NCBI GenBank assembly: GCA_023423015.1
Contig: JAFAGE010000371.1
Span: 1 to 9,611, forward strand
Source of the DNA: Bacteroidota bacterium
GTDB taxonomy: Bacteria; Bacteroidota; Bacteroidia; Chitinophagales; Chitinophagaceae
DNA length: 9,611 nucleotides
Direction: 5' to 3'
The position numbers and the translations under genes are program-made. Within the stretch, counting starts at the first letter, position 1. Every line of letters starts with the position of its first letter. Shown one piece after another: positions 1 through 6,705 of the stretch. The notes under the pieces were generated by a model. That model did no database searches and was not told the DNA's origin. It saw only the letters and a list, made by a program, of their open reading frames with translations.

Positions 1-467
1 GCAGGTACTATTCTGAACATCCGGTTATCCCGATGAACAAAGTAGTGTTTAACCTCAACTGCGACAATGGTGGATATAACGACACGTCGTTGGTGACCGT
101 TGTTGGATTAGGAAGAACATCTGCTGATAAAGATATTCAGAGTGCATCTGCCCAATATGGATTACGTGCTATATCGGACCCCATGCCGGAACAAAATCTT
201 TTCGACAGGAGTGACAATCTGAATTTTGCAATAAAAGGTGTACCGGCTCCCACCTACGGTATGGGTGTTACTGCATTCGACTCTACAATCAGGAAATATT
301 ATCACCAGGTGTCTGATGAAGTGAGCAGTTTCGATCTCGCATATGGATTAAAATATATCAGGAGTTATATCCTCGCAGCAAAAAACATTGCGGATAATCC
401 AACGCAACCGACATGGAAGAGTGGTGACAAATATGAAGAAGCATGGAACAGGCTCTTCGCTAAGTGA
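1..467 (+). CDS. M28-family zinc peptidase, C-terminal fragment (5' end outside window)
   Basis: The frame is open from the left edge (codons from base 3) to the TGA at 465-467, so the ATG at 33 is internal and the start lies upstream. About 154 residues are visible. Two metal-ligand motifs of the M28 aminopeptidase family can be seen. The Asp of LNCDNGGYND corresponds to the Asp in the usual N-x-D-x-x-G motif, and the His of YYHQVSDEV matches the last His ligand before the S/T-x-D motif. Between them, DRSDNLNFAIKGVPAP resembles the 'SDhxpF...GiPa' segment. These enzymes are normally exported di-zinc aminopeptidases that release N-terminal amino acids from peptides; the signal peptide and the other ligands would lie outside the window. 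The next gene starts 18 bp downstream. Family assignment is fairly secure; substrate is unknown. Confidence 0.8.
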   Translation, partial: RYYSEHPVIPMNKVVFNLNCDNGGYNDTSLVTVVGLGRTSADKDIQSASAQYGLRAISDPMPEQNLFDRSDNLNFAIKGVPAPTYGMGVTAFDSTIRKYYHQVSDEVSSFDLAYGLKYIRSYILAAKNIADNPTQPTWKSGDKYEEAWNRLFAK

Positions 468-485
468 GTCGTCATATGCAATAAT

Positions 486-2033
486 TTGCTATATTCAATC
501 ATGAGACTTGCCCGATTTCTATTGCTGTTAATCTTATTTGCCGCATGCAAAAAGGATAAGACTTTGAATCCGGATGACGGCAATCCATCGGAGTACATCA
601 TATCCAGAAACATCGAGGTAAACCCTTCAGGATATGCGCCACTATCAGGACTACTTACTTTAGAAACCACTGAGGACACGAAAGTGGCTATCCGGGTTGT
701 TGGCAAAAGCGCGGCGGCTGACGTGACGCACGAGTTCGGTACAATAGCAAAGAGTCATTCGCTGCCGGTACTTGGACTATATGGCAAATACGAAAATGAG
801 GTGGAGGTAACACTCTTCAATGCTTCGGGTAAGGATCTTGGAACCATAACCATTCCGGTAAACATTGACTCCCTGAGTGGCGATTTGCCTGCCATTGTGA
901 TTGACGTGCCTCCCGGCGCTTCACAGTCGGACATGACATTGGTGAGTTATTTTGGAAGTGCTACGCAAGGGGGGTTACCGCACAAGCCTTTTATTTTCGA
1001 TAATGCCGGCGACGTGAGGTGGTATGTTGACTACAGCAATCATGCAACGCTGAACAAAATGAATGTTCAGAACGGTGTCGAATTGCTGCAGAACGGCAAC
1101 CTGTACTTCGGCGACATCGCTTCAAACGCTGTTTATGAAATTAACATGTTTGGCGATGTACTGAACTCATGGTCGTTGAACGGTCTGGGATACACCTTTC
1201 ACCACCAGGTATTGGAAAAACCTGACGGTAATTTCCTTATAACTGTAACGAAACTTGGTATACCTACCGTAGAAGATCACATTATTGAAATCAGCCGGTC
1301 AAACGGCCAGGTAGTAAACGTGTGGGACTTCCGTGAGTTGCTGCAGTATGATCGCACAGCGTGGACTACAAACACTGAAGACTGGCTGCACCTGAATGCA
1401 GTAGAGTACGATCCGGACGATGAAACTGTTGTGGCCTCAGGCAGAACCCAGGGTGTTGTGAAAGTGGATGCTTCAAATAATGTGAAGTGGATACTGGCTC
1501 CTCATCGCGGATGGGGAATGGCTGGTAATGGCGTAGATCTGAAAACCAGATTACTCACACCGCTCGACGCGCAGGAAGCTCCTATTACCGATGCAGATGT
1601 GCTGGATGGCGCAAAAAATCATCCTGATTTTGAATGGAACTGGTACCAGCACGCACCCAAACACCTCGACGACGGAACCTGGCTCTTATTCGACAACGGC
1701 GCATCGCGCAACTACAGCGATGTGGACGTATACAGCCGTGCCGTGAGATATCATATTGATGAAACAGCAATGACGGTAAGGCAGGTATGGAACTATGGAA
1801 AAGAACGCGGTGTTCAAACATACGCGGGCTTTGTATCGGATGTGGATTACAACGAAGAGAACGGTATAGTCACATTCGGTCCGGGTGCCATAAACAGCGA
1901 TGGACCTCGTCATGGTAAAGTAGTTGAAGTAGACTCAAATTCGGGCAACGTAGTATTCGAAGCTACCATAACACCACCAGCAACAGGCGGTGTAACATTC
2001 CACCGCACCGAGAGAATGTCTTTGTACAGGTGA
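486..2033 (+). CDS. Arylsulfotransferase (ASST) family lipoprotein
   Basis: The 515-aa protein belongs to the PAPS-independent aryl-sulfate sulfotransferase family, which moves sulfate from one phenolic sulfate ester to another phenol through a sulfo-histidine intermediate in the periplasm. Residues 7-20 form a hydrophobic signal ending in the lipobox LFAAC, with Cys21 followed by KK, so it should be a lipoprotein. An N-terminal beta domain (about 35-130) precedes a six-bladed propeller-type domain. Expected active-site segments are present in order: YTFHHQVL (His239/240), DWLHLNAVEYDP (His302), ASGRTQG (Arg320), and WYQHAPKHLDDG (His389, equivalent to the sulfated His of the E. coli enzyme). 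The C-terminal FHRTERMSLY is also typical. Cys21 is the only cysteine, so the disulfide known in the E. coli enzyme cannot form. Met6 (ATG at 501) gives a more typical short signal and may be the real start. It may be co-transcribed with both + strand neighbours. The natural sulfate donor is unknown. Confidence 0.87.
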   Translation: MLYSIMRLARFLLLLILFAACKKDKTLNPDDGNPSEYIISRNIEVNPSGYAPLSGLLTLETTEDTKVAIRVVGKSAAADVTHEFGTIAKSHSLPVLGLYGKYENEVEVTLFNASGKDLGTITIPVNIDSLSGDLPAIVIDVPPGASQSDMTLVSYFGSATQGGLPHKPFIFDNAGDVRWYVDYSNHATLNKMNVQNGVELLQNGNLYFGDIASNAVYEINMFGDVLNSWSLNGLGYTFHHQVLEKPDGNFLITVTKLGIPTVEDHIIEISRSNGQVVNVWDFRELLQYDRTAWTTNTEDWLHLNAVEYDPDDETVVASGRTQGVVKVDASNNVKWILAPHRGWGMAGNGVDLKTRLLTPLDAQEAPITDADVLDGAKNHPDFEWNWYQHAPKHLDDGTWLLFDNGASRNYSDVDVYSRAVRYHIDETAMTVRQVWNYGKERGVQTYAGFVSDVDYNEENGIVTFGPGAINSDGPRHGKVVEVDSNSGNVVFEATITPPATGGVTFHRTERMSLYR

Positions 2034-2048
2034 TTTATATTCACTTCT

Positions 2049-3197
2049 ATGCTTAAATACTTTATTCCTTCAGCCTGGATGACAGTGCTGTTTCCATTGA
2101 TTGCATTTACACAACAAAGGGAGCGATGGATCGCGTTACCGCAGGAACAATGGCCCACGATCGCACTTACTAATCATGTAGAATTTAAAAACGGCGATAA
2201 ATACATTGATCCTTCGTTCGCTTACGCCGGGACCGGGTTTCTGATTGATAATGGTATTGACACATTTGCTGTAACAGCCAAGCACATCTTATGGGTTGCA
2301 AGAAACAAACAGTCGAGCAGCGTGCAGATAAACGATGCTCTGTCGAAATGGACCATGAAACCGAAAGATGGCAATTCGGATTCTGCAATCATTAATCAAT
2401 TGTTAAATGAAGATTCGCTTGAGTTACTGATGGGTGCAGAATCTACGATTCTCGAGAGGGACGTACTTGTATTCTCTGTCAAAAATGTAACCAAAGGTAT
2501 TCATGTCTTAAAACCCCGCTACAACAATGTTGTTGCTGGTGAGAAAGTGTTCATCGTTGGAAACCCGTATAGCGCACCTACAACGCAGGTTTATGAAACC
2601 CGCGTTTTGCGTAAGCTGGGCAGAGACATCCTCATCGAGCAATTACCAGGTAAACCAGTTCCGGGAATCAGCGGTTCTCCTGTTATCGACTCAAGCGGAC
2701 ACGTCATTGGCATCTTTTCTGCTGCCTCGAGCGACGGCGACAAAGATGTGTATGTTGCTATTTCTTCCGAGTATCTCAAAGATGTTCTGGCAAGAAAACC
2801 AAACTTCAATAAACCCTTGCAAGATTATGGAACCCTGCTGCTTCACGCCGTACTGAAAAAGGGAACTGCTTCAGCCATCGCGCAATACGAAGAACTCATC
2901 AGAGAACCTAAAAACTTCTACGTCTTTAATCTGAGAAGCAGTAACAGGAATGGATTACGTGAAACAGGCGAAAAGCTGATTGAGATGAAAAGATATAATG
3001 ATGCAGTAGACATATTACGATTTAATGTAGGCGTAAATAGTGGATACTTTCATCATTACAATCTTCTTGCAAATGCCTGGCTGCTTGCAGGGAACAAAGA
3101 GGAAGCAATCAGGATCTATGAGATATCGACAACTAAGCTGGACAATAAAAATGAAAACCCCGCCTTCGCTGAACTGGAAAAGCTGAAACACAGGTAG
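2049..3197 (+). CDS. Secreted trypsin-like serine protease with C-terminal TPR-like region
   Basis: The 382-aa protein has a hydrophobic N-terminus (residues about 5-20) that looks like a signal peptide, with possible cleavage near AFT-QQ. Residues about 55-250 form a two-barrel serine protease domain of the Trypsin_2/DegP-like type. The catalytic triad is visible: His79 in AVTAKHIL, Asp138 in ERDVLVFSV, and Ser208 in PGISGSPVID, matching the classical GDSGGP position. GTGFLI near residue 61 and HVIGIFSA near 218 are typical strand motifs. There is no PDZ domain. Instead residues about 305-360 form a TPR-like helical pair (LIEMKRYNDAVDILRFNV, then ANAWLLAGNKEEAIRIYE), probably for protein binding. 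It starts 15 bp after the ASST-like gene, which suggests co-transcription. Substrate unknown; a cell-envelope quality-control or processing role is an inference. Confidence 0.83.
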   Translation: MLKYFIPSAWMTVLFPLIAFTQQRERWIALPQEQWPTIALTNHVEFKNGDKYIDPSFAYAGTGFLIDNGIDTFAVTAKHILWVARNKQSSSVQINDALSKWTMKPKDGNSDSAIINQLLNEDSLELLMGAESTILERDVLVFSVKNVTKGIHVLKPRYNNVVAGEKVFIVGNPYSAPTTQVYETRVLRKLGRDILIEQLPGKPVPGISGSPVIDSSGHVIGIFSAASSDGDKDVYVAISSEYLKDVLARKPNFNKPLQDYGTLLLHAVLKKGTASAIAQYEELIREPKNFYVFNLRSSNRNGLRETGEKLIEMKRYNDAVDILRFNVGVNSGYFHHYNLLANAWLLAGNKEEAIRIYEISTTKLDNKNENPAFAELEKLKHR

Positions 3198-3312
3198 AGT
3201 TTACAACTAACCCATGATCTACTCAACAATAAGAATATCAGATAGTTCATACCATCGCATATTCACCCGCTTATAGTGTTGCCATCCTCGTTCTTGTGGA
3301 CGGCTTTTATAT
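3198..3312. other. Intergenic gap between convergent genes
   Basis: This 115-bp gap separates the serine protease stop from the convergent PIG-L stop. Apart from the candidate terminator near its right end I see no gene or repeat in it. Confidence 0.7.
3281..3308 (+). terminator. Candidate rho-independent terminator after the serine protease gene
   Basis: GCCATCC (3281-3287) pairs with GGACGGC (3298-3304), giving six base pairs with one A-C mismatch and a loop of about 10 nt. TTTT follows directly at 3305-3308, then ATATTT. It lies 84 nt after the protease stop and 5 nt before the convergent PIG-L stop. The T-run is on the + strand side only, so it fits the + strand transcript. The stem is short, so this is a moderate call. 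Confidence 0.42.
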
Positions 3313-4185
3313 TTAAGTATTCCGGTAAGCATAAACTCTATCACAGGGCCTTTGAGTTCCAAATATCTTCTGCAGAAAGGCAGCGCGGGTAATAATTCCG
3401 GTTTTATATACTTCTTCAACCTGGCTTACATAGTGTTTGAAAGCCAGAGTTATCATGATCTCAGGGTCGAATTCATATGTTCTCGGTTCCAGCTTCTGTT
3501 GTTCAATAAAACCAAGAATCCTTTGCTGTTCTTCCGCCGTTGCTATGCCACCGTAAGGTTTGTCTTCGTGGAAGTAGAAACGCGCTCCATTGCCTGTAGC
3601 TTTTTGGTTTGCAACGGTAATAGCAGCTTCTCTCGTAATAAAGTGATCAATGTGTTCCTTGAATGCAATCGGGAAAACCAAAGCCGTATCCTGCAGGGAA
3701 GCCAACCTGCTTATCCGATCTTTCATGCGTTCGAAAATTTCTTTATCAAGGGCATCAAAATCTTCATACATTCCATGAGGAAACTCCATCGCACCTTCTT
3801 TCAATATTTTACCTCGTGCGAAACATTCCGTTTCACCAACCAACTCATACGTATAATTAAACGCACCAAGAAGTTCGTCCATACAGTTCTGATCTTCAAG
3901 TAGTCTCTTTCCTGTGGCCAGCTTTATACGATCAAGGCTGGTATCTGCATTTCCTGCTCCTGTTCTTGCAAGATAATTGCTTCGGGAAAAAAGGATTTTA
4001 ACATGGAAGTTCTTCGTATTGATTGCATCGGCATTTTTTAGTTCAGAAACATACCCGCCAAGCATAAATAGAAAATCATCGAAATGAGGGGAGAACACCA
4101 TAATGTTCTTCTCCGGTATCACATCTTCTATTGAAGTTATGGCCTTACCTGTTTTTGCCCAGAGTTGTTCAACGCTATCTTTCAT
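3313..4185 (-). CDS. PIG-L (LmbE-like) family deacetylase
   Basis: The 290-aa protein carries both metal-site motifs of the PIG-L/LmbE zinc hydrolases, which remove acetyl groups from N-acetyl-amino sugars and their conjugates. The first motif, normally (A/P)HPDDE, reads SPHFDDF here (His34, Asp36, Asp37): the zinc-binding His and Asp and the general-base Asp are kept, while the Pro and Glu are replaced by Phe. The second motif is KEHIDH (His178, Asp180, His181), matching the usual HxDH. No signal peptide is visible, so it should be cytoplasmic. It is the last gene of a - strand block, 38 bp after a PfkB-family kinase, with a NagB-like protein upstream. This context points to an amino-sugar substrate, but the actual substrate cannot be read from sequence. 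Length is normal for the family. Confidence 0.8.
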   Translation of the reverse strand: MKDSVEQLWAKTGKAITSIEDVIPEKNIMVFSPHFDDFLFMLGGYVSELKNADAINTKNFHVKILFSRSNYLARTGAGNADTSLDRIKLATGKRLLEDQNCMDELLGAFNYTYELVGETECFARGKILKEGAMEFPHGMYEDFDALDKEIFERMKDRISRLASLQDTALVFPIAFKEHIDHFITREAAITVANQKATGNGARFYFHEDKPYGGIATAEEQQRILGFIEQQKLEPRTYEFDPEIMITLAFKHYVSQVEEVYKTGIITRAAFLQKIFGTQRPCDRVYAYRNT

Positions 4186-4223
4186 ATAGTTCCGCTTCTA
4201 ACTATTCTAAAACATCAATCCTC

Positions 4224-5300
4224 TTAATAAAATATCTGCAACAATTTTTTTTCTGCGTCCACTGTATGCGCGAATTCCTTTAAAGAAGCCGCATTCGCAT
4301 TCATATTTATCGTATCAGCCGTTGTAACTGAGAATGCCGCCAGGAGTATACCCAGGTCAACTGCTCCCGGCTGCTGCAGATCTTCCGGGTGAATCTCCAA
4401 ACCACAACATAGACCACAGATTGTTCCCGCGAGAAATGCATCGCCCGCACCTGCGGTCGATAATACTTCTACTTTGTATCCGGGACGATATGTTAGCTTT
4501 CCATGGCTGAACGAATAGACTCCGTTCGCTCCATCTGTAATTAATACAGAAATGCCTGGGTTATCTCTTCTGAGGTTGCTGATACAGTTATCTATTACAT
4601 CTTCTTTTGAGCAATTTTCGCCAGGCATCAGCGCAATTGCCGCGGCCTCATCTATATTTATCGAAAGAATATCAGTTAATGCAAATCCGCCCTTTCGACG
4701 AAAATGATCAACTTCACCCGATAGAACAGATGCAATGTTAAGTCCCGCTGCTTTTCTTCCATGTTCAAGCAAACGAATCCTGGTTTCGACAGAAACCTCG
4801 GGAGCAGCGAGAAAAATGGATCGTTCACCTGCAGCATTCTTCCTGCCTTTTTCAAAAAAGGCATCAACATCGTTGGGTTTAACCAATGCAGATGCACCAT
4901 TACTCGTGGTGATGTTGCCTCCCGATTTATCAGGATACTGGAAACACACACTAAACAACGTCCGGGAGTCATTAATCAACTGAACATTGGATAGCTCCAT
5001 GCCTACAGACCGCATCTGATCCACCAACAGTTTTCCGGCCTCATCATTACCCACCTTACCGATCGGGAAAACATTAATCCCCTGCGGTGTTCCTGCTTTG
5101 AGCAACACGGAAATATAGTGAAGGATGATATGCTGTTTGCAATAGTCTTTGTAAGGAAGAAGCTTTCCTAACCGGCTCTCATTGCGGCCGAGAGTGTGGT
5201 CCTGTTCCAAAAGAAAAAATATACCCGAGCCGATACCTCCGGTGCCGATAATGTTATCATAATAGTAGCTGGATGACCGGACAGGTTTTAATCTGTTCAT
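4224..5300 (-). CDS. PfkB-family (ribokinase-like) carbohydrate kinase
   Basis: The 358-aa protein is a ribokinase-fold sugar kinase that would phosphorylate a sugar or sugar derivative using ATP. The family motifs appear in order: GTGGIGSG near residue 19, IGKVGNDEAGK (80-90), NIDEAAAI (215-222), LITDGANGVYSF (253-264), and the signature STAGAGDAFLAG (281-292), whose GAGD holds the anion hole and catalytic base Asp287. The usual first Asp of DTxGAGD is Ser281 here. Residues about 33-60 are longer than the corresponding segment in many relatives, consistent with an adapted substrate lid. The ATG overlaps the stop of the upstream NagB-like gene as ATGA (5297-5300), which indicates translational coupling. 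No signal peptide, so cytoplasmic. The family includes kinases for ribose, fructose, 2-keto-3-deoxygluconate, fructose-6-phosphate and nucleosides; neighbours suggest an amino-sugar or derived sugar, but specificity is unresolved. Confidence 0.86.
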   Translation of the reverse strand: MNRLKPVRSSSYYYDNIIGTGGIGSGIFFLLEQDHTLGRNESRLGKLLPYKDYCKQHIILHYISVLLKAGTPQGINVFPIGKVGNDEAGKLLVDQMRSVGMELSNVQLINDSRTLFSVCFQYPDKSGGNITTSNGASALVKPNDVDAFFEKGRKNAAGERSIFLAAPEVSVETRIRLLEHGRKAAGLNIASVLSGEVDHFRRKGGFALTDILSINIDEAAAIALMPGENCSKEDVIDNCISNLRRDNPGISVLITDGANGVYSFSHGKLTYRPGYKVEVLSTAGAGDAFLAGTICGLCCGLEIHPEDLQQPGAVDLGILLAAFSVTTADTINMNANAASLKEFAHTVDAEKKLLQIFY

Positions 5301-6196
5301 ACTATCAAGTCTTCGTATTGCAAATCCGGTTCGAGAGATATTGGATGACTTGCAGTTTCTTTTGTTGCGGTAATAAGTGCATCGTCGTGCGTCTGCAACA
5401 ACGTGATGGGATATTCAACAGTAGGTTCGGAAAAAAGCGCCACCCGCAATGCAGTTTGTTTCCATGCACCAGTGTCGCTATACAGACGGATTTTACGTGC
5501 CGATAAACATTCTTTCAAACCCAAAGTGATCGACATTGGCGGAACGAATTGATATGCTGTTCCGAAACTCCGGTTCGCAAGTGCGATTATGGTGTCGTAA
5601 TTATTTTCCTGCACACGCAGTTCCGATTGCAGAAGTTGTTCGATGGTAATTGCGCTGAATGAATGCCTCCGTGTTTGATTATACGCCACGTGCCCATCCT
5701 GGCCCCAGCCACCAATAGTTATGCTTATCGGCAACTCTGCTATCCGCGATTTGATTTCATCGATACGGGAAGGTTCGGGAAATACCCGCTGAGACAGAGG
5801 AACACCGAGTTCCGGAGCTATCGGATCGTAAAAATATTTTTCCATGAATGTCCGGAAGTTATATGGATGGTTCCTGGGAAGTAATTTACCCTGCCATGTA
5901 AGGCATTCATCCATGTGAAAAACGGTAACATGATGCAGCGTAAGTTTTTCTTCATTAACCATTCGGGCAAACGGAGCATACCAGCATTTCGGACCACATG
6001 GAAGTATCGCACGGAAGGGAACACCGGCAATGAAAGCGTTCCTGATTTCAACAACCAGCTCCTTCGCCATGAGTTCTCCCATAGCCGCTGAATCTTCAAC
6101 CATCCGGAATGGTATCTTCAATGCGGGATGTTTCTCTAGTTTATCTGCAGAAACTTTGCACCAGTTAAAAAGATCTTTATTATTTATCTGCGTCAT
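5297..6196 (-). CDS. Divergent glucosamine-6-phosphate isomerase/deaminase (NagB-like) protein
   Basis: The 299-aa protein aligns along its length with the NagB family, whose classical members convert glucosamine-6-phosphate to fructose-6-phosphate plus ammonia. FHMDEC (93-98) matches the catalytic-Asp motif (Asp96). RNHPYNFRTFMEKYFYDPI (108-126) matches the HPESYYSFM... region. GGWGQDGHVAYNQT (162-175) matches GVGNDGHIAFNEP, with Asp167 and His169 kept but Gln174 in place of the Glu that pairs with His in ring opening. SITLGLKECLSARKI (222-236) matches the ALTVG segment. Arg194 and Lys246 align with the Arg and Lys that bind the substrate phosphate in E. coli NagB, so a phosphosugar is still likely. 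The loop LPCGPKCWY (65-73) replaces the usual LPTGGTP. It begins 45 bp after the small upstream gene and is coupled to the kinase. A changed isomerase or deaminase substrate is an inference. Confidence 0.8.
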   Translation of the reverse strand: MTQINNKDLFNWCKVSADKLEKHPALKIPFRMVEDSAAMGELMAKELVVEIRNAFIAGVPFRAILPCGPKCWYAPFARMVNEEKLTLHHVTVFHMDECLTWQGKLLPRNHPYNFRTFMEKYFYDPIAPELGVPLSQRVFPEPSRIDEIKSRIAELPISITIGGWGQDGHVAYNQTRRHSFSAITIEQLLQSELRVQENNYDTIIALANRSFGTAYQFVPPMSITLGLKECLSARKIRLYSDTGAWKQTALRVALFSEPTVEYPITLLQTHDDALITATKETASHPISLEPDLQYEDLIV

Positions 6197-6241
6197 ATTT
6201 CTTATATACCTGGGAATTTATTGACCCCAGGCTGTCAACAT

Positions 6242-6553
6242 TCAGGAGACGTAGGGTTTAAATATCTCGGTGTGTGTTCCGAGTATGTACCGTGCTTGTT
6301 GTGCAAACAATTCTTCGTGCCTGTTGTCGGCGAGCATGAGCGCCAATGCATGCTGTGCTTCATGAAGGGTCGGAAAGTCGCATTCCCAAATCAGCGTATC
6401 AGAGCTTTCGCGTCCTATATACGGCAGATAACGTTTTCCTTTTGGAAACTCCGGAGTTTCCTTTTCCAGCTGCTCAAATTTCCTTTCGAGCTCGAGGTAT
6501 TCGTTGATAAATTCCTGCTTGAATTTTTGTGTAAATCGAAGTTTATAGCTCAT
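6242..6553 (-). CDS. Small protein, probable dimeric alpha/beta-barrel (ferredoxin-like) fold, first gene of operon
   Basis: This 103-aa soluble protein has no signal peptide or membrane segment. An N-terminal strand (SYKLRFTQ) leads to a charged amphipathic helix (about 10-33). A conserved-looking core follows, GKRYLPYIGRESSDTLIWECDF (about 39-60; shown here only to mark the block, key residues Arg41, Gly47, Arg48, Glu49, Trp56, Glu57), then a second helix (61-90) and a final strand THTEIFKPY. This strand-helix-strand-strand-helix-strand order fits dimeric alpha/beta-barrel proteins such as NIPSNAP-type, ABM-type and sugar mutarotase (RhaM-like) families. The catalytic Tyr/His of RhaM is not evident, so mutarotase activity is only a possibility. 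It lies 45 bp before the NagB-like gene in the same direction, which suggests a role in the same sugar pathway. I do not recognise a specific named family. Confidence 0.68.
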   Translation of the reverse strand: MSYKLRFTQKFKQEFINEYLELERKFEQLEKETPEFPKGKRYLPYIGRESSDTLIWECDFPTLHEAQHALALMLADNRHEELFAQQARYILGTHTEIFKPYVS

Positions 6554-6581
6554 GTTACGGCGGATTCAATGCCAGGCGTTT

Positions 6582-6604
6582 ATTAAGTTTAATGCTGCTT
6601 TAAA
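6582..6604. promoter_or_regulatory. Overlapping AT-rich inverted repeats upstream of the sugar operon (possible operator)
   Basis: ATTAA-GT-TTAAT (6582-6593) is a 12-bp near-perfect dyad. It overlaps a second inverted repeat, TTTAA (6588-6592) and TTAAA (6600-6604), with a 7-nt spacer. The pair lies 29-51 nt before the start codon of the 103-aa gene, where an operator or promoter element would be expected. It lacks the central CG common in LacI-family operators, and AT-rich dyads arise easily by chance, so the call is tentative. No convincing TAnnTTTG promoter was found in this region; TACATTTA on the - strand is the closest match but lacks a well-spaced TTTG. Confidence 0.25.
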
Positions 6605-6655
6605 TGTACCATGCATATGTGGAAATGTTATGCGCAACCGATTGAACTTTCATAA

Positions 6656-6693
6656 GGGCGGAGGGCGGAGGGTGGAGGGTGGAGTGCGGTGGG
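6656..6693 (+). repeat. 7-bp tandem G-rich repeat with G-quadruplex potential
   Basis: Four units lie in tandem: GGGCGGA twice (6656-6669), then GGGTGGA twice (6670-6683). A degenerate fifth unit (6684-6690) follows, and another GGG (6691-6693) falls exactly on the same 7-base period. The GGG tracts at 6656, 6663, 6670 and 6677 are separated by 4-nt loops, which fits the standard G-quadruplex pattern on the + strand. It starts 13 bp after the lacI stop (reading on the - strand) and ends about 100 bp before the operon's first gene. Transcripts from the - strand would be C-rich here. It could affect termination after lacI or read-through into the operon; this role is inferred. Confidence 0.75.
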
Positions 6694-6705
6694 CGACTCT
6701 ACCTG

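Noticed and set aside
3352..3903. Long + strand open frame opposite the PIG-L gene
   Set aside because: It is antisense to a clear PIG-L gene with both metal motifs, and its translation shows no recognisable protein pattern.
6242..6553. Toxin (RelE/ParE-like) reading of the 103-aa protein
   Set aside because: The size and first strand resemble such toxins superficially, but no antitoxin gene is adjacent and the core and C-terminal motifs fit a dimeric alpha/beta-barrel better.
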